The notes beneath the pieces are model-generated. The model saw only the letters and a list, made by a program, of their open reading frames with translations. It ran no database searches and was not told where the DNA came from. Positions 50,199-57,902 of a stretch of 64,000 nt of DNA are shown piece after piece. Position 1 is the first letter of the stretch. The number at the start of each line of letters is the position of its first letter. A program made the translations under genes and the position numbers. Source of the DNA: Acidimicrobiales bacterium (GTDB taxonomy: Bacteria > Actinomycetota > Acidimicrobiia > Acidimicrobiales > DATDAH01); contig JAEUJM010000041.1 of NCBI GenBank assembly GCA_016794585.1, forward strand, positions 1 to 64,000, read 5' to 3'.

Positions 50199-50954
50199 TC
50201 ACTGCAGGGCGCCGACGGCGCCGCCTTCGATGGGCAGGGCGGATCCGGTGATGAACTTCGCCTGCTCGGAGCAGAGGAAGGCGACGATGGCGCCGAAGTC
50301 GCCGGGGTCGCCCACGAAACCGACAGGGATCTGTCGGGCGAGATCGTCGAGGGCCGTACCGAGGTGGGTGAGCCGGTCGGTGGCGTGCATCCCCGGCTGG
50401 ACCGAGTTGACGGTGACCCCGTCGCCGGCGACCTCGGTGGCGAGCACCTTGAGGAAGGCGGTGGCACCGGCCCGGGCCGTGCTGGAGGCGATGAGGCGCC
50501 CGATGGGCTGGCGGACACCGACCGACGTGATGGCCACGACCCGGCCCCAACCGCGCTCCTGCATGCCCGGCACGGCGGCCTGGCACAGGGCGACGGTCGA
50601 GAGCAGGTTGAGGCGCAGGGCCTCCTCGTAGCCCGAGAGCTCGGTGGAGGCGAAGGTGCCGCCGGGAGGCCCGCCGGCGTTGGCCACGAGGATGTCCACC
50701 GGCCCGAGGCCCCCTGCGGCCTCGGCCACGAAACGGGCAGCGTCCTCGGGGACGCTCACGTCGGCCACGACGGTGAGCACCTCGCCACCGACCCCGTCGG
50801 CGATGTTCGCCGCCGCAGCCTCGAGGCGGTCGGCGTGACGGCCGCAGATGGCCACGCGGGCCCCTTCGGCGGCGAGGGCGCGGGCACTGGCGAGGCCCAG
50901 CCCCGTCGACGCCGCGGCCACGGCCGCGACCCGGCCCTGCAGTCCGAGATCCAT
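50199..50954 (-). CDS. Divergent SDR lacking the catalytic Tyr-Lys pair
   Basis: 251 residues. The cofactor loop reads AAVAAASTGLGLASARALAA, a relaxed TGxxxGxG, and VANAGGPPGG follows. ITSVGVRQPIGRLIASSTARAGATAF stands where YxxxK is expected, so Tyr and Lys are replaced (S and R by simple alignment). Some 3-oxoacyl-reductase-like SDRs show this pattern and may act as non-canonical reductases or binding proteins. It starts from a TACGGT box shared with the divergent DUF1707 gene. Confidence 0.88.
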   Translation of the reverse strand: MDLGLQGRVAAVAAASTGLGLASARALAAEGARVAICGRHADRLEAAAANIADGVGGEVLTVVADVSVPEDAARFVAEAAGGLGPVDILVANAGGPPGGTFASTELSGYEEALRLNLLSTVALCQAAVPGMQERGWGRVVAITSVGVRQPIGRLIASSTARAGATAFLKVLATEVAGDGVTVNSVQPGMHATDRLTHLGTALDDLARQIPVGFVGDPGDFGAIVAFLCSEQAKFITGSALPIEGGAVGALQ

Positions 50955-50961
50955 GCGGGAG

Positions 50962-50971
50962 ACCGTACCCT
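50962..50971. promoter_or_regulatory. Overlapping divergent -10 boxes (TACGGT / TACCCT)
   Basis: ACCGTA at 50962-50967 is the minus-strand TACGGT for the SDR (7 nt to its ATG); TACCCT at 50966-50971 serves the plus-strand DUF1707 gene (6 nt to its ATG). They share the central TA, so only one can be open at a time. Confidence 0.6.
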
Positions 50972-50977
50972 TGGCGC

Positions 50978-51529
50978 ATGCCCGCGCCCGACGAGCTGAT
51001 CGGCGACGTCGAACGCCAGCACGAGATCGAGCGCCTGCGCCAGTGCACGGCGGACGGTCGCCTCACCCTCGACGAGTTCGCCGAGCGGGTCGGCGAGGTC
51101 TACGCCGCCCGCACCTGGTCCGAGGTCACGCGGCCCACCGCCGACCTGCCGGCGCTCATCGCGGCGCCCGCGCTGACGGAGCGCACCAGCGCCATCGGGG
51201 TCTTCAGCGGGGCGCGCCAGTGCGGCCGGTGGCGGCCGGCGCAGTCGTTCGACGCGGTGGCGGTGTTCGGCAGCGCCCAGATCGACCTGTGCGACGCCGT
51301 GGTCGAACAGGACCTCGTCATCCGGGCCTGGGCCATCGTCGGCGGCATCGAGATCCTCGTTCCCGAGGGCGTCCACGTCGACCTCGGCGGCTTCGCCGTG
51401 TTCGGCAGCCGCGACTACCGGGTCAAGAAGGCCCCGCTGCGACCCGGCGTCCCCGTCGTGCGGGTCGAGACGCGAGCGGTGCTGGGCGGGGTCACCGTGC
51501 GCACCAGGCCCTTCACCGGCAGCCGTTGA
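50978..51529 (+). CDS. DUF1707 SHOCT-like domain protein with LiaF-like C-terminus
   Basis: 183 residues. The N-terminal DUF1707 domain (about 10-60: DVERQHEIERLRQCTADGRL, then DEFAERVGEVYAARTWSEV) and a C-terminal LiaF-like beta repeat (about 85-175: AVFGSAQIDLCDAVV, IVGGIEILVPEGVHVDLGGFAVFGS) are clear. Many family members are membrane-associated stress sensors, but no helix is visible here. The start follows a TACCCT box. It overlaps the next gene by 4 nt (TTGA). Confidence 0.88.
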   Translation: MPAPDELIGDVERQHEIERLRQCTADGRLTLDEFAERVGEVYAARTWSEVTRPTADLPALIAAPALTERTSAIGVFSGARQCGRWRPAQSFDAVAVFGSAQIDLCDAVVEQDLVIRAWAIVGGIEILVPEGVHVDLGGFAVFGSRDYRVKKAPLRPGVPVVRVETRAVLGGVTVRTRPFTGSR

Positions 51530-52080
51530 CCACCGCGGCGGTGGTGCTGGCCGCCGGGCTCGGTCGGCGCTTCCCCGGCAAGCTGCGGGTGTCGTTCCGG
51601 GGCCGGCCCCTGGTGCAGTGGGCGTTCGAGTCGGCCGCTGGGTCCGGCCTCGACGAGCTCCTCGTGGTGGTGGGGGACGACGACCTCGCCGACCTCCGGC
51701 CCGCCGGCGCACGGGCGCTGCGCAACCCCGACCCGGCCGCCGGGCAGGCCTCCTCGCTGGGCGTCGCCATCGCCGCGGCAGACGCGGCCGGCCACGAGGC
51801 CGTGGTGGTCGGCCTGGCCGACCAGCCGCTGGTGCCGACGGAGGCGTGGCGGCGAGTGGCGGCGGCGCCCGCGGAGGCGGCGATCGCCACGGCGACGTTC
51901 GCCGGCTCCCGGCGCCCGCCCGTACGTCTGCTCCGAGCGGTCTGGCCCCTGCTGCCTGATGCTGGGGACGAGGGGGCCCGGGTGCTCCTGCGATCTCGTC
52001 CCGAGCTGGTCGTGGAGGTACCGTGCCCCGGCGATCCCGTCGACATCGACACCCCGGAGGACCTCGAACGATGGAGCTGA
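51526..52080 (+). CDS. MocA-like molybdenum cofactor nucleotidyltransferase
   Basis: 184 residues from TTG. The N-terminal AVVLAAGLGRRFPGKLRV is the nucleotidyltransferase loop with Lys; then VVGLADQPLVPTEAW and DPVDIDTPEDLERWS. This is the MocA/MobA-like family that makes MCD for xanthine-dehydrogenase-type enzymes. The CoxS/CoxM genes 3 kb upstream fit such a role (inference). Overlaps DUF501 by 10 nt. Confidence 0.85.
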   Translation: MTTAAVVLAAGLGRRFPGKLRVSFRGRPLVQWAFESAAGSGLDELLVVVGDDDLADLRPAGARALRNPDPAAGQASSLGVAIAAADAAGHEAVVVGLADQPLVPTEAWRRVAAAPAEAAIATATFAGSRRPPVRLLRAVWPLLPDAGDEGARVLLRSRPELVVEVPCPGDPVDIDTPEDLERWS

Positions 52081-52622
52081 CCGACGAGCACCCGGCCCCC
52101 TCCGTGGCCGACCTGCTCGGGCGGGAGCCCCAGGGCGCCTACGAGGTCGTGGTGGTCGACGGGGAGGGCGGCCCGGTGGTGATCCGCAACGCTCCGCTGC
52201 TCGACGACGCGACCCCGATGCCGACTCGCTACTGGCTCGTCGGGGCCCGGGTGCGCACGCTCGTCGGTCGCCTGGAGGCCGACGGAGGCGTGCGTCGTGC
52301 CGAACGGGAGGTGGACGCGGACGCGCTCGCCGACGCCCATGCCCGGTACGCCGCTGAGCGGGACGCCGCACTGCCCGCCGATCACGACGGGCCGCGGCCC
52401 TACGGGGGCGTCGGTGGCACCCGCCAGGGGGTCAAGTGCCTCCACGCCCACTACGCCTGGCACCTCGCCGGCGGCGACGACCCCGTCGGCCGCTGGGTGG
52501 CCGACCACCTGCCCGACGCCGAGAGCAGCACGACGACAGGGGCGCCGTGGCGGAGCGGAGCGAAGCCGCTCGACGATGAACCGCATGCCGAAGGCGCTCC
52601 GACGCAGGAGGAGTCAGTGTGA
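52071..52622 (+). CDS. DUF501 protein with a repeat-derived C-terminus
   Basis: 183 residues. The DUF501 core (about 12-155: VADLLGREPQGAYEVVVV, YWLVGARVRTLVGRLEADGG, GVGGTRQGVKCLHAHYAWHL, GDDPVGRWV) is complete. The last 25 codons and the stop come from a dispersed 77-bp repeat (52546-52622), giving a tail (PWRSGAKPLDDEPHAEGAP) that other DUF501 proteins are not expected to have. Part of the conserved eno-ftsB-DUF501-ppx set, here separated from eno-ftsB. Confidence 0.93.
   Translation: MELTDEHPAPSVADLLGREPQGAYEVVVVDGEGGPVVIRNAPLLDDATPMPTRYWLVGARVRTLVGRLEADGGVRRAEREVDADALADAHARYAAERDAALPADHDGPRPYGGVGGTRQGVKCLHAHYAWHLAGGDDPVGRWVADHLPDAESSTTTGAPWRSGAKPLDDEPHAEGAPTQEESV
52546..52622 (+). repeat. 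Dispersed 77-bp repeat, copy 2, inside the DUF501 gene
   Basis: Begins CGTGGCGGAGCGGAGCGAAG and ends AGGAGGAGTCAGTGTGA. The TGA is the DUF501 stop and its AGGAGGAG may serve ppx as a ribosome site. Confidence 0.75.
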
Positions 52623-53524
52623 GGATGAACGCGGGCATCGACTGCGGGACGAACTCCACCCGCCTGCTGGTCGCCGACGACGAGGGCCGTCCGGTCGAGC
52701 GCCTCATGGAGATCACCCGCCTCGGCAAGGGGGTGGACGCCACCGGTGCGCTCGACCCCGCAGCCATCGAGCGCACCCTGGACACGCTGCGCCGGTATCG
52801 GGTGGCGATGGACCGCCACGGCGTCGAGCGGGTCCGGATCACCGCGACGTCGGCGGCGCGTGACGCCACGAACCGCGACGTCTTCTTCGACGCCGCCGAG
52901 ACCATCGTGGGCACCCGTCCCGAGCTACTGGCGGGTCACGAAGAGGGCGAGCTCTCGTTCCGAGGGGCGACCGCCGACCTCGATCCCGCCGACGGGCCGT
53001 TCCTCGTCGCCGACATCGGCGGCGGCTCGACCGAGTTCGTGGTGGGCACGACCTCGGTCGAAGGCGTCCTGTCGCTCGACATGGGCTGCGTGCGCCTCAC
53101 CGAGAAGTTCCTGCACCACGACCCGCCGCGGGCCGCCGAGCTGAGCGCGGCCCTGTCGGTGGTCGACGCCCACCTCGACGACCTCGAGCGCGAGATCCCC
53201 CAGGTCCGCGACGTCCGGCGCTTCGTCGGGCTCGCGGGCACCGTCACCACCGTCGCCGCGGTCGAGCAGGGCCTCCCGGCCTACGACCCGGAGAAGATCC
53301 ACCACTTCGTGCTGACCCGCGCCGCGGCCGAGGACGTGTTCCGCACGCTGGCCACCGAGACGGTCGAGCAGCGAAAGCTGAATCCCGGCATGGAGGCGCA
53401 GCGGGCCGACGTCATCGTCGGCGGCTGCTGCGTCCTGGTGGCCATCATGCGCCGTTTCGGCTTCGACGAGTGCCACGTGTCGGAGGCCGACATCCTCGAC
53501 GGGCTCGTCCTCAGCTTATTGTGA
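52619..53524 (+). CDS. ppx: Exopolyphosphatase/guanosine pentaphosphatase (Ppx/GppA)
   Basis: 301 residues from GTG (an ATG two codons on is possible). Short actinobacterial Ppx form, lacking the C-terminal HD part. ASKHA motifs: IDCGTNSTRLLV (phosphate 1), VRITATSAARDATN, ISGGEE-like HEEGELSFRG, VADIGGGSTEFVVG (phosphate 2), GLAGTVTTVAAVEQGL. It degrades polyphosphate or pppGpp. GTGA overlap with DUF501; AGGAGGAG from the repeat lies nearby. Confidence 0.95.
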   Translation: MRMNAGIDCGTNSTRLLVADDEGRPVERLMEITRLGKGVDATGALDPAAIERTLDTLRRYRVAMDRHGVERVRITATSAARDATNRDVFFDAAETIVGTRPELLAGHEEGELSFRGATADLDPADGPFLVADIGGGSTEFVVGTTSVEGVLSLDMGCVRLTEKFLHHDPPRAAELSAALSVVDAHLDDLEREIPQVRDVRRFVGLAGTVTTVAAVEQGLPAYDPEKIHHFVLTRAAAEDVFRTLATETVEQRKLNPGMEAQRADVIVGGCCVLVAIMRRFGFDECHVSEADILDGLVLSLL

Positions 53525-53529
53525 GGACG

Positions 53530-53925
53530 ATGAGCCGCCAGGACCGCGCCCTCGAGCACCACCGCGCCGTCGTCTACAGCATCGACCCCTGGTCCGTGGC
53601 CAAGGTCTCCCTGCCCTTCTACCTCGCCACCATCGCCACCGGGGTCGGCCTGCTCGTGCTCTTGTGGGCGATGCTCGTGGGCACGGGGTCGGTGGACTCC
53701 TTCGAGAGCTTCGTCGAGGACACGGGGTACCGGAACTTCGAGCTCGTCCCGAGCCAGATGCTCTCGGGCGTGTGGGGGATCGCACTCGTCCTCGTCGTCG
53801 CCGGCACCGCGTTCAACGTGGTCGCGGTGATCATCTTCAACCTCTTGAGCTCGATGCTGGGCGGGCTGCAGGTCGTGACCGTCGACAAGCCGACCCGCCG
53901 GCAACGCCGCGGTGCGTCGCGCTGA
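53530..53925 (+). CDS. DUF3566 membrane protein
   Basis: 131 residues. The DUF3566 signature is YSIDPWSVAKVSLPFYLATI, followed by two transmembrane helices (ATIATGVGLLVLLWAMLVG, about 32-50; GIALVLVVAGTAFNVVAVII, about 79-98) and NLLSSMLGGLQVVTVDKP. These proteins often sit near gyrA in other actinobacteria. An alternative start is the GTG at 53521. Confidence 0.88.
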   Translation: MSRQDRALEHHRAVVYSIDPWSVAKVSLPFYLATIATGVGLLVLLWAMLVGTGSVDSFESFVEDTGYRNFELVPSQMLSGVWGIALVLVVAGTAFNVVAVIIFNLLSSMLGGLQVVTVDKPTRRQRRGASR

Positions 53926-53956
53926 TGGCGGCAGGGCGCGCGCCCGAGCAGCCGAG

Positions 53957-54547
53957 GTGACCACGCTCATCGGGCGGCGCATCGTCCTGCGCCCGCTGCG
54001 GGCCAACGACTTCGCGGCGTGGCGTGAGGTCCGTCAGCGCAACGTGGAGTGGCTCACGAAGTGGGAGCCGCAGCGCCTCCCCGGCCAGCCCGACACCACC
54101 CGTGACCGCGACGCGTTCCTGGTGCGGTGCAGCGCCCGCGAGCGCGAGCGCCAGCTCGGAACCGGCTACGGCTTCGGCATCTTCGTCGACGGGGAGTTCG
54201 CGGGGGAGATCAACCTCAACGCGGTGCAGCGGGGCCCGTTCCAGAGCGCGTACGTCGGCTACTGGATCGACGAGCGCCACGCCGGCAACAGCTACGTCCC
54301 CGAGGCCGTGGTGGCGCTGGCCAAGTTCGTGTTCGAGGACCTGCACCTGCACCGCATCCAGATCGCCATCATCCCGCGGAACACCGCCAGCCGGCGCGTG
54401 GTGGCGAAGCTCGACCTGCGCGACGAGGGCATCGCCGTGCGCTACCTCGAGATCAACGGCGTCTGGGAGGATCACGTCCGCTACGCGATCACCCGCGAGG
54501 AGTGGGTCGAACGCCGCGAGGAGCTGCTCGCCGCCTGGATCGACTGA
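53957..54547 (+). CDS. GNAT acetyltransferase (RimJ/RimL-like)
   Basis: 196 residues from GTG. RIVLRPLRANDFAAWREVRQ opens the fold; GYWIDERHAGNSYVPEAVVAL holds the motif A region and AIIPRNTASRRVVAKLDLRDEG motif B, as in RimJ/RimL N-terminal acetyltransferases of ribosomal proteins. The true acceptor is not known. Confidence 0.9.
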   Translation: MTTLIGRRIVLRPLRANDFAAWREVRQRNVEWLTKWEPQRLPGQPDTTRDRDAFLVRCSARERERQLGTGYGFGIFVDGEFAGEINLNAVQRGPFQSAYVGYWIDERHAGNSYVPEAVVALAKFVFEDLHLHRIQIAIIPRNTASRRVVAKLDLRDEGIAVRYLEINGVWEDHVRYAITREEWVERREELLAAWID

Positions 54548-54564
54548 GTCCCGACCGGCGAGCG

Positions 54565-55326
54565 CTACGGCTGGGGCTTGGAGCTGATCCTGGCCTGGAG
54601 CTGCTCGAGGCGGGCCTTGAACTCGGGTTGGCCGATGGACCACACCTGCGTCTCGAGCTCGCGGGCCACGGCGGCGTCGTGGTCGTCGACGGTGGCCATG
54701 TCCGCAAGGGTGGCCTTGGTGCGGCGCAGCAAGTCGTGGGGCACGGCGGCGGCCTTGGCCCCCATGGCCCGGGCGGTGGGCAGGAGCTCGTCGTCGGCGA
54801 CCGCTCGCCACACCAGGCCGACGCGCTCGGCCTCGGCGGCGTCGAGCACCTCGCCGCACAGCACCATGGCCGCGGCCGCCTGCGCGCCGACGGCCCGGCG
54901 CAGCATCCACGTGTGACCGCCGCCGGGGTGGATGCCGAGCTGGAGGAACCGGGTGTCGAAGCGGGCCGAGGCGCCGGCCAGGCGCACGTCGCAGCACAGG
55001 GCGAGGTTCATGCCGGCGCCGACGGCCGCCCCGTTGACCGCGGCGATGGTGGGCAGCGGGGAGCGCGAGAAGCGCAGGAACCCCTGGTAGATGCGGTTGA
55101 GGCCCTCACGCTGCGAGTCGCCGAGATCCGACAGGTCGGCGCCGGCGCAGAAGGCGGGCGCGGCGCCGGTGACCACCACCGCCCCGACGTCGTGGCGCGC
55201 CTCGACGTCGTCGAGGGCCTGGACGATCTCGTCCACGAGGGTGAGGTTGAGGGCGTTGCGCCGGGGCGGGTCGTCGAGGGTGAGGACGGCGACGCCGTCG
55301 GTCACCTCGACCTGGAGGTAGGTCAT
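54565..55326 (-). CDS. Enoyl-CoA hydratase/isomerase family protein
   Basis: 253 residues. Crotonase fold: RRNALNLTLVDEIVQALDD, AFCAGADLSDLG (oxyanion hole 1), AAVNGAAVGAGMNLALCCDVRLA (oxyanion hole 2), then LQLGIHPGGGHTWMLRRAVG. The position of the usual hydratase Glu reads GIHPGGG, with H where E is common, so the reaction may be non-canonical. Followed on the same strand, 23 nt upstream, by the epimerase. Confidence 0.92.
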   Translation of the reverse strand: MTYLQVEVTDGVAVLTLDDPPRRNALNLTLVDEIVQALDDVEARHDVGAVVVTGAAPAFCAGADLSDLGDSQREGLNRIYQGFLRFSRSPLPTIAAVNGAAVGAGMNLALCCDVRLAGASARFDTRFLQLGIHPGGGHTWMLRRAVGAQAAAAMVLCGEVLDAAEAERVGLVWRAVADDELLPTARAMGAKAAAVPHDLLRRTKATLADMATVDDHDAAVARELETQVWSIGQPEFKARLEQLQARISSKPQP

Positions 55327-55348
55327 GGGGCGCCTTGCTGGTGGGTGG

Positions 55349-56392
55349 CTACGGGTGCTCGCGGACGACCGCGGGGGAGTGGCGGAAGAACTGCTCGACG
55401 TCGCTCTCGTAGCGGTAACCCGGCTCGTGCTCGCCGATGGTGTTGCGCAGGCGCATGGCCTCGGCGAAGGCGGCGACGGTCCCGGCCGAGGTGTAGTTGT
55501 ACCGGAACCCCGTGCTGACGAGCCGGCGGTTGTCGATGCCTCGGCCGTACTTGAGCAGGTCGATGGTCTCGGGGTTGAAGTCGGCGCCGCCGAGCACCTT
55601 CAGTGGCAGGGTGGCGAGAGAGGTGCCCACCGGGAGCATGGGCACCCGGCGCTTGGCGCAGATGGCCGCCACCTCGCTCCACGGCAGCAGGCCGTCGCCG
55701 GCGACGTTGAAGATGCCCGGGACCTCGTTGTCGAGGACGTAGGCGATGGAGCGCACGACGTCGGCCTCGTGGACGAACTGGAGCCTGGGGTCGAAGCCGA
55801 GGATGTACGGAACGACCGGCTGTTGGAGCAGCTGTGAAATGGGGGTGACGATGTCGGACCCGAGCACGTTCGAGAAGCGCAGGAGCGAGACGTTGACGTG
55901 GGGGTTGTCCTCGGCGAAGTCGTGGACGTAGCCCTCGACGTCGACGAGGGACCGCTCGACGCGGTTGCGCGGCAGCCTGGTGCGGGGGGTGTCCTCGCTG
56001 AACCAGGTGGGGTCGCCCACGGCGGAGCCGTAGACGAGCGACGAGGACTTCACCACCACGTTGCGCACCGTGCTGCCCGCCGCCGAGGCCGCCGCGAACA
56101 GGTTCATGGTGCCGATGACGTTGATCTCGTGCATGGCCCGCGCCCGCATCTGGTCGCTGTTGACCACGAGGAAGGTGTGCACGATGGTGTCGACCTGGGT
56201 GGCCTTCACGATGCGGGCCAGGATCGAGTAGTTCTCGTCCACGCGGACGAACTCGGTGCGTTCGAGCTCGACCGAGGGGGGCTTGGTGTCGAGCCCGACG
56301 ACGATGTCGACGGTGGGGTCCTGTTCGAGGGCCTGCGCCACTCGGCCGCCCCAGAAGGTGCCGAGGCCGGTGACCAGGATGCGCCGGCCCAT
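55349..56392 (-). CDS. NAD-dependent epimerase/dehydratase family protein
   Basis: 347 residues. Extended-SDR N-terminus RRILVTGLGTFWGGRVAQAL; HEINVIGTMNLFAAA, VKSSSLVYGSA, and NVLGSDIVTPI, with FVHEADVVRSIAYVL near the C-terminus. The expected YxxxK is not obvious (RVERSLVDVEGYVHDF), so this is an atypical member. Its ATG overlaps the acyltransferase stop (TGATG), so the two are co-expressed; similar pairs occur in mycobacteria near mycolate genes. Confidence 0.88.
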   Translation of the reverse strand: MGRRILVTGLGTFWGGRVAQALEQDPTVDIVVGLDTKPPSVELERTEFVRVDENYSILARIVKATQVDTIVHTFLVVNSDQMRARAMHEINVIGTMNLFAAASAAGSTVRNVVVKSSSLVYGSAVGDPTWFSEDTPRTRLPRNRVERSLVDVEGYVHDFAEDNPHVNVSLLRFSNVLGSDIVTPISQLLQQPVVPYILGFDPRLQFVHEADVVRSIAYVLDNEVPGIFNVAGDGLLPWSEVAAICAKRRVPMLPVGTSLATLPLKVLGGADFNPETIDLLKYGRGIDNRRLVSTGFRYNYTSAGTVAAFAEAMRLRNTIGEHEPGYRYESDVEQFFRHSPAVVREHP

Positions 56393-57282
56393 CAGCCGAA
56401 CCAGACCGATCGCCGCTTGCGGAGCATGTCGTAGAGCGCTTGTTGGATGTGGTCGCGGATCTTCTCGGACTCGTCCATGATCCGGCTCTTCGAGTAGCGG
56501 GGCTGGTCGGGAGTGACGTCGAAGTGCACCGGGGGCAGCACGCGGAGCTTGAACTTGGCCGGGAAGTAGGTGACCGCGCCGAGGGGGCCGAAGGCCAACA
56601 TGTTGGCGGTGATGGGGAAGTACGGGAGCCCGAAGCTCTTGGCGACGCGATTCATGTTGTAGAGCGTCGGCATCGACTCCTCGGCTCCCACCACCGCGAT
56701 GGGGACGACGGGCACGCCCGCGCGCATGGCGATCTCGACGAAGCCGCCCCGACCGAAGCGGCGCAGCTGGTAGCGCTGGCTGAAGTTCTTGCCCGGGCCC
56801 TTGCTGCCCTCGGGGAACACGAGGACGAGCTGCTTCTGCTCGCGCAGGAGGCGATAGGCGTTGTCGGGGTGGGCAGGGACGCCACCGGTGCGGGACCACA
56901 GGGTGCCCACGACGGGGAGGCCCTTGAACAGATCGTCGGCGAGGCCGTAGACGGGACGCTGCAACTCGGACTCGATGCCGTGCATGATCACGGGGGCGTC
57001 CGACGGGATGGCCGCGGCGTGGTTGGCCACGAGCAACGCGCCCCCGTCGGTGGGGATGTTCTCGAGGCCCTCCCACTCGACCCGGAACCAGTGCTTGTAC
57101 ACCGGGTCGTAGAGCCGGCGGGCCAGCTCGCGCATGTGCTCGGAGCGACCCCACTCGTCGACGTCGCTCTCACGGGGGTCGTCGAGGACCGGCTCGTCGG
57201 CCTCGCGCGGCAGGGCGACGAGTGCCTGGCTGGGCGCATCGGCGAGCAGGGCGTCTGCCGCTTCCGGTTCGGGTTCGGCCAC
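56392..57282 (-). CDS. Lysophospholipid acyltransferase family protein
   Basis: 296 residues from GTG. After an acidic N-terminal stretch of about 65 residues the PlsC domain shows LLVANHAAAIPSDAPVI (acyltransferase NH motif, with a longer H-to-D spacing), VGTLWSRTGGVPAHPDNAYRLL, and FPEGSKGPGKNFSQRY (glycerophosphate-binding). It would acylate a lyso-lipid at the membrane. It starts six bases after a TAGCAT box. Confidence 0.93.
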   Translation of the reverse strand: MAEPEPEAADALLADAPSQALVALPREADEPVLDDPRESDVDEWGRSEHMRELARRLYDPVYKHWFRVEWEGLENIPTDGGALLVANHAAAIPSDAPVIMHGIESELQRPVYGLADDLFKGLPVVGTLWSRTGGVPAHPDNAYRLLREQKQLVLVFPEGSKGPGKNFSQRYQLRRFGRGGFVEIAMRAGVPVVPIAVVGAEESMPTLYNMNRVAKSFGLPYFPITANMLAFGPLGAVTYFPAKFKLRVLPPVHFDVTPDQPRYSKSRIMDESEKIRDHIQQALYDMLRKRRSVWFG

Positions 57283-57288
57283 GGACAG

Positions 57289-57294
57289 ATGCTA
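57289..57294 (-). promoter_or_regulatory. -10 box (TAGCAT), leaderless acyltransferase operon
   Basis: Minus strand, six bases before the GTG at 57282. Confidence 0.55.
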
Positions 57295-57335
57295 CGGCCC
57301 CAGGGTGGTCCCGGAAAGGTGACGTTCGTCGCCGC

Positions 57336-57341
57336 TACGGT
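57336..57341 (+). promoter_or_regulatory. -10 box (TACGGT), leaderless gene at 57348
   Basis: Six bases (CGCACC) separate it from the ATG. Confidence 0.55.
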
Positions 57342-57347
57342 CGCACC

Positions 57348-57773
57348 ATGGCCGGCACGATCGAGGTGGAGCCGCAGCCCCGGGTGGACCTGCTGGTCGA
57401 GACCGCCGACGGGGTGCCGCGACGGATGACCGAGTACACGGGAGTGGTCTGGTACGGCGGGCGTCCGCAGCGCAGTCGCCTGGGGTCGGTGACGATGACG
57501 GTGGGCGCCGGGATCGAGTCGCCCTTCTTCCTGCCCGACAGCCTCCCGTACCTGGCCGACGAGCTCGCCGACGCGTCGCTGTCGGTCACCGTGGCGCTCG
57601 TCAACGTGGCCGACCATTTCAACCTGTTCGGGGTGTGGGCTCGCTTCGTCGCCGATCCGAGCGGGCGGCCAACCTGGATCCAGGTGCAGGTTTCGGCCAC
57701 CGGCCGCGTGCCCGTGGCCCTGTCGTACCGGGTGGTGGCCCTCACCGCCCCCGGCGCCGTCGAGGTGCGCTGA
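57348..57773 (+). CDS. Hypothetical protein, beta-rich
   Basis: 141 residues without signal or membrane segments; strands such as GVVWYGGRPQRSRLGSVTM and GRPTWIQVQVSATGRVPVAL alternate with polar turns. No family recognised. Between a divergent acyltransferase and a convergent amidohydrolase. A TACGGT box at the right distance supports the start. Confidence 0.65.
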   Translation: MAGTIEVEPQPRVDLLVETADGVPRRMTEYTGVVWYGGRPQRSRLGSVTMTVGAGIESPFFLPDSLPYLADELADASLSVTVALVNVADHFNLFGVWARFVADPSGRPTWIQVQVSATGRVPVALSYRVVALTAPGAVEVR

Positions 57774-57822
57774 GCGGCGCTCGTCCGGGTCGTCCGGGTC
57801 GTCCGCTCAGTGGGGCGGCCTC

Positions 57823-57902
57823 GTCCGTCGGTGGTCCGGTCCGTCGGTGGTCCGGTCCGTCGGTGGTCTGGCCGGTCGGAGGTGTGGTCAGTCGGTGGAG
57901 CG
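57823..57902. repeat. Imperfect 16-bp tandem repeat, five units
   Basis: GTCCGTCGGTGGTCCG twice exactly (57823-57854), then three diverging units to 57902. The last units run into the end of the amidohydrolase gene. Two 9-bp GTCCGGGTC units precede it. Confidence 0.8.
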
